From positions 1 through 7,654 of the forward strand of contig JASHYW010000045.1 in the NCBI GenBank assembly GCA_030042885.1: a stretch of DNA of 7,654 nucleotides, given 5' to 3'. The notes below the pieces were generated by a model, which had not been told where the DNA came from, ran no database searches, and saw nothing but the letters and a program-made list of their open reading frames with translations. Every line of letters begins with the position of its first letter. Within the stretch, counting starts at the first letter, position 1. The DNA is from Streptosporangiaceae bacterium (lineage in GTDB: Bacteria; Actinomycetota; Actinomycetes; Streptosporangiales; Streptosporangiaceae). Below, one piece after another: positions 6,324 to 7,654 of the stretch. The translations under genes were made by a program, and so were the position numbers.

Positions 6324-7654
6324 CCCGGCCTGGACCCGGGTACCCGGCCGCGTATGGCGGATGTGCCTGGTGACCGCCGTGGTCGGCTCCCTGGCGGGCT
6401 GCGAGGGCATGCCAAGCAGCGGACCGGCCGCCGAGTTCACCCCCAGCGCGCAGAGCACCCAGCCCGATAGCAACTTCAGCGTGCCGTACGCCTCGGGGCC
6501 TGGGCCGACCGCGTCTCCGCGGCAGATCGTGGAGGGATTCCTGGTCGCCAGCGGCAGCGACCCGGCCTATTCCGCGGTCGCCGGCGAATACCTGCTCGGC
6601 TCGGCCGCCAGGAACTGGAACCCGAGTTCGGTCACGGTGTTCGGCACGCTCAACGCGTCCGGCTCGGTCCCGATGCCGGCCGGCCCGCACGGCGCGCCCC
6701 GGGCCTCGGTGGCCGTCACGGGGTCGGTGCAGGCCGCGTTCACCGGCTCGGACCGGTATATCTCGGCGCAAGCTCCGGGTCAGGACACCATCACGTACCA
6801 GTTCGTCCTGGTCAAGGTCGACGGCCTGTGGCGCATCTCGAATCCGCCCCCGTTCCGGATGCTGTACGAGAACGACTTCCTGTACTACTACAAGGCGCAG
6901 GACCTGTACTTCGTCGACCAGTCGGACCAGGCGCTGGTCCCCGATCCGGTGTTCGTGCCGCTGGGCGGGACCCAGACGCAGCTGGTCACCGGCCTGGTGA
7001 ACGCGCTCGCCGACAAGCCGGCCACGCCCTGGCTGGTCGGCGCGGCCGATACCGAGTTCCCGGCCGGCACCAAGGTCCTGCTGGTGAACGTGGACGGCAC
7101 CACCGCCACGGTGGACCTCGGCGGCGCGGCGGCCAGCGCCAGCACCGCGACCCGCGAGCTGATCTCCGCACAGCTGGTCTGGACGCTCACCGGCTCGCCC
7201 GCCAGGCCGTCGAGCATCCAGTCGGTCGTGCTCGAGATCGACGGCAAGCAGTTCACGCCGCTCGCGTACTGCCCGGGCGAGCAGGTCCAGGGCTTCTTCC
7301 AGACCCAGGCCACCTACCAGTGCCTCAACCCGTACCTGTCGGCGCCGGCCAGCTTCTACTACGTCAACCAGGGGCAGTCGTGGTCGCGATGCGGCTCAGA
7401 ATCGCAGGCCGCCCAGCAAGGATCGATCGGCGCGGTCCTCCCGCTCGTCAGCCGGACAGGAGCGTTCAACAGCCCGCAGTGCGCCACCGGCGGGTATGTT
7501 TCCGAAACGTCCCCGACCGCGCCCCCCGTGCAGCCGCCGGTGCTGCGGGCGGTCTCCATGGCCGCCGTGTCGCCTGACGGGAAGTACCTGGCCATCGTCC
7601 CACCCGGCAAGGACGCGCTCTATATCGGCAGGCTCTCGGGCAACGCCGCCTCGT
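6316..7654 (+). CDS. lpqB: Lipoprotein LpqB, N-terminal part, runs off the right edge
   Basis: LpqB is an extracytoplasmic lipoprotein that, in mycobacteria, interacts with the MtrB sensor region and tunes MtrA activation. The frame is open from ATG 6316 to the window end (446 codons plus one base, no stop). The signal peptide has basic residues up to Arg15, a hydrophobic core and the lipobox LAGC, with Cys29 as the predicted lipidated residue; CEGMPSSGP after it is the typical LpqB start. Residues about 65-205 form the LpqB N-terminal domain (PRQIVEGFL, WRISNPPP, RNxY-like FRMLYENDFLYYY). About 213-316 is a GerMN-like domain. A segment of about 317-407 contains four cysteines (319, 336, 359, 389). 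A beta-propeller begins near 408 with AVSPDGKYLAIV. The start is chosen because ATGGCTAG overlaps the mtrB stop and gives the full signal peptide; ATG 6361 would leave it without basic residues. Confidence 0.95.
   Translation, partial: MASPAWTRVPGRVWRMCLVTAVVGSLAGCEGMPSSGPAAEFTPSAQSTQPDSNFSVPYASGPGPTASPRQIVEGFLVASGSDPAYSAVAGEYLLGSAARNWNPSSVTVFGTLNASGSVPMPAGPHGAPRASVAVTGSVQAAFTGSDRYISAQAPGQDTITYQFVLVKVDGLWRISNPPPFRMLYENDFLYYYKAQDLYFVDQSDQALVPDPVFVPLGGTQTQLVTGLVNALADKPATPWLVGAADTEFPAGTKVLLVNVDGTTATVDLGGAAASASTATRELISAQLVWTLTGSPARPSSIQSVVLEIDGKQFTPLAYCPGEQVQGFFQTQATYQCLNPYLSAPASFYYVNQGQSWSRCGSESQAAQQGSIGAVLPLVSRTGAFNSPQCATGGYVSETSPTAPPVQPPVLRAVSMAAVSPDGKYLAIVPPGKDALYIGRLSGNAAS

Noticed and set aside
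5397..6473. Minus-strand open frame of 358 codons opposite mtrB and the start of lpqB.
   Set aside because: It is the antisense shadow of the kinase domain; the plus-strand frame carries every histidine-kinase motif in order.
6828..7577. Plus-strand open frame of 249 codons within the lpqB region.
   Set aside because: It lies in another frame of lpqB and gives Arg/Ala/Gly-rich sequence; the lpqB frame continues open through it with LpqB domains.

Overview
The window comes from a high-GC actinobacterium. The diagnostic block is the conserved signalling operon mtrA-mtrB-lpqB, which reads rightward from 3825 and leaves the right edge. MtrA is almost motif-for-motif the actinobacterial response regulator. 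LpqB is the lipoprotein partner that this phylum keeps next to MtrB. The MtrA start region and linker look closer to Streptomyces-type than to mycobacterial MtrA, so a Streptomycetales or Streptosporangiales-like host is likely. That placement is an inference made without a database search.

Layout. (1) 2-478, plus strand: the C-terminal third of an S-adenosylhomocysteine hydrolase (AhcY/SahH), cut by the left edge and of the short-tailed, archaeal-like kind. (2) 475-1758, minus: a polytopic membrane protein resembling GT-C/DUF2029 (GT87-like) mannosyltransferases. Its stop codon shares two bases with the ahcY stop. (3) 1759-1909: a short gap of lower GC with no gene. (4) 1910-2605, minus: family-1 uracil-DNA glycosylase (Ung), probably read from a leaderless mRNA. 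(5) 2606-2895: a 290-bp gap that holds inverted repeats and palindromes near the ung promoter, plus four degenerate tandem repeats built around GGCGCGCC. (6) 2896-3681, minus: a DUF72 (YecE-like) TIM-barrel protein. (7) 3682-3824: the divergent intergenic region with a candidate mtrA promoter. (8) 3825-4511 mtrA, 4524-6323 mtrB, 6316-7654+ lpqB (partial, no stop inside the window).

How the genes work together. MtrB is the membrane sensor kinase, MtrA its DNA-binding response regulator, and LpqB a surface lipoprotein shown in mycobacteria to act on MtrB. The 12-bp and -8-bp junctions suggest one transcript with translational coupling from mtrB to lpqB. The ahcY...mtrAB-lpqB neighbourhood is an old actinobacterial arrangement (sahH-tmk-mtrA-mtrB-lpqB in Mycobacterium). 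Here tmk is absent between ahcY and mtrA, and three reverse-strand genes with a repeat-bearing gap occupy the space.

No clearly new multi-gene system is visible. The points most worth a second look are the tandem repeat array and palindromes between ung and the DUF72 gene, the Tyr that replaces the intercalating Leu of Ung, and a four-cysteine segment in LpqB just before its propeller.
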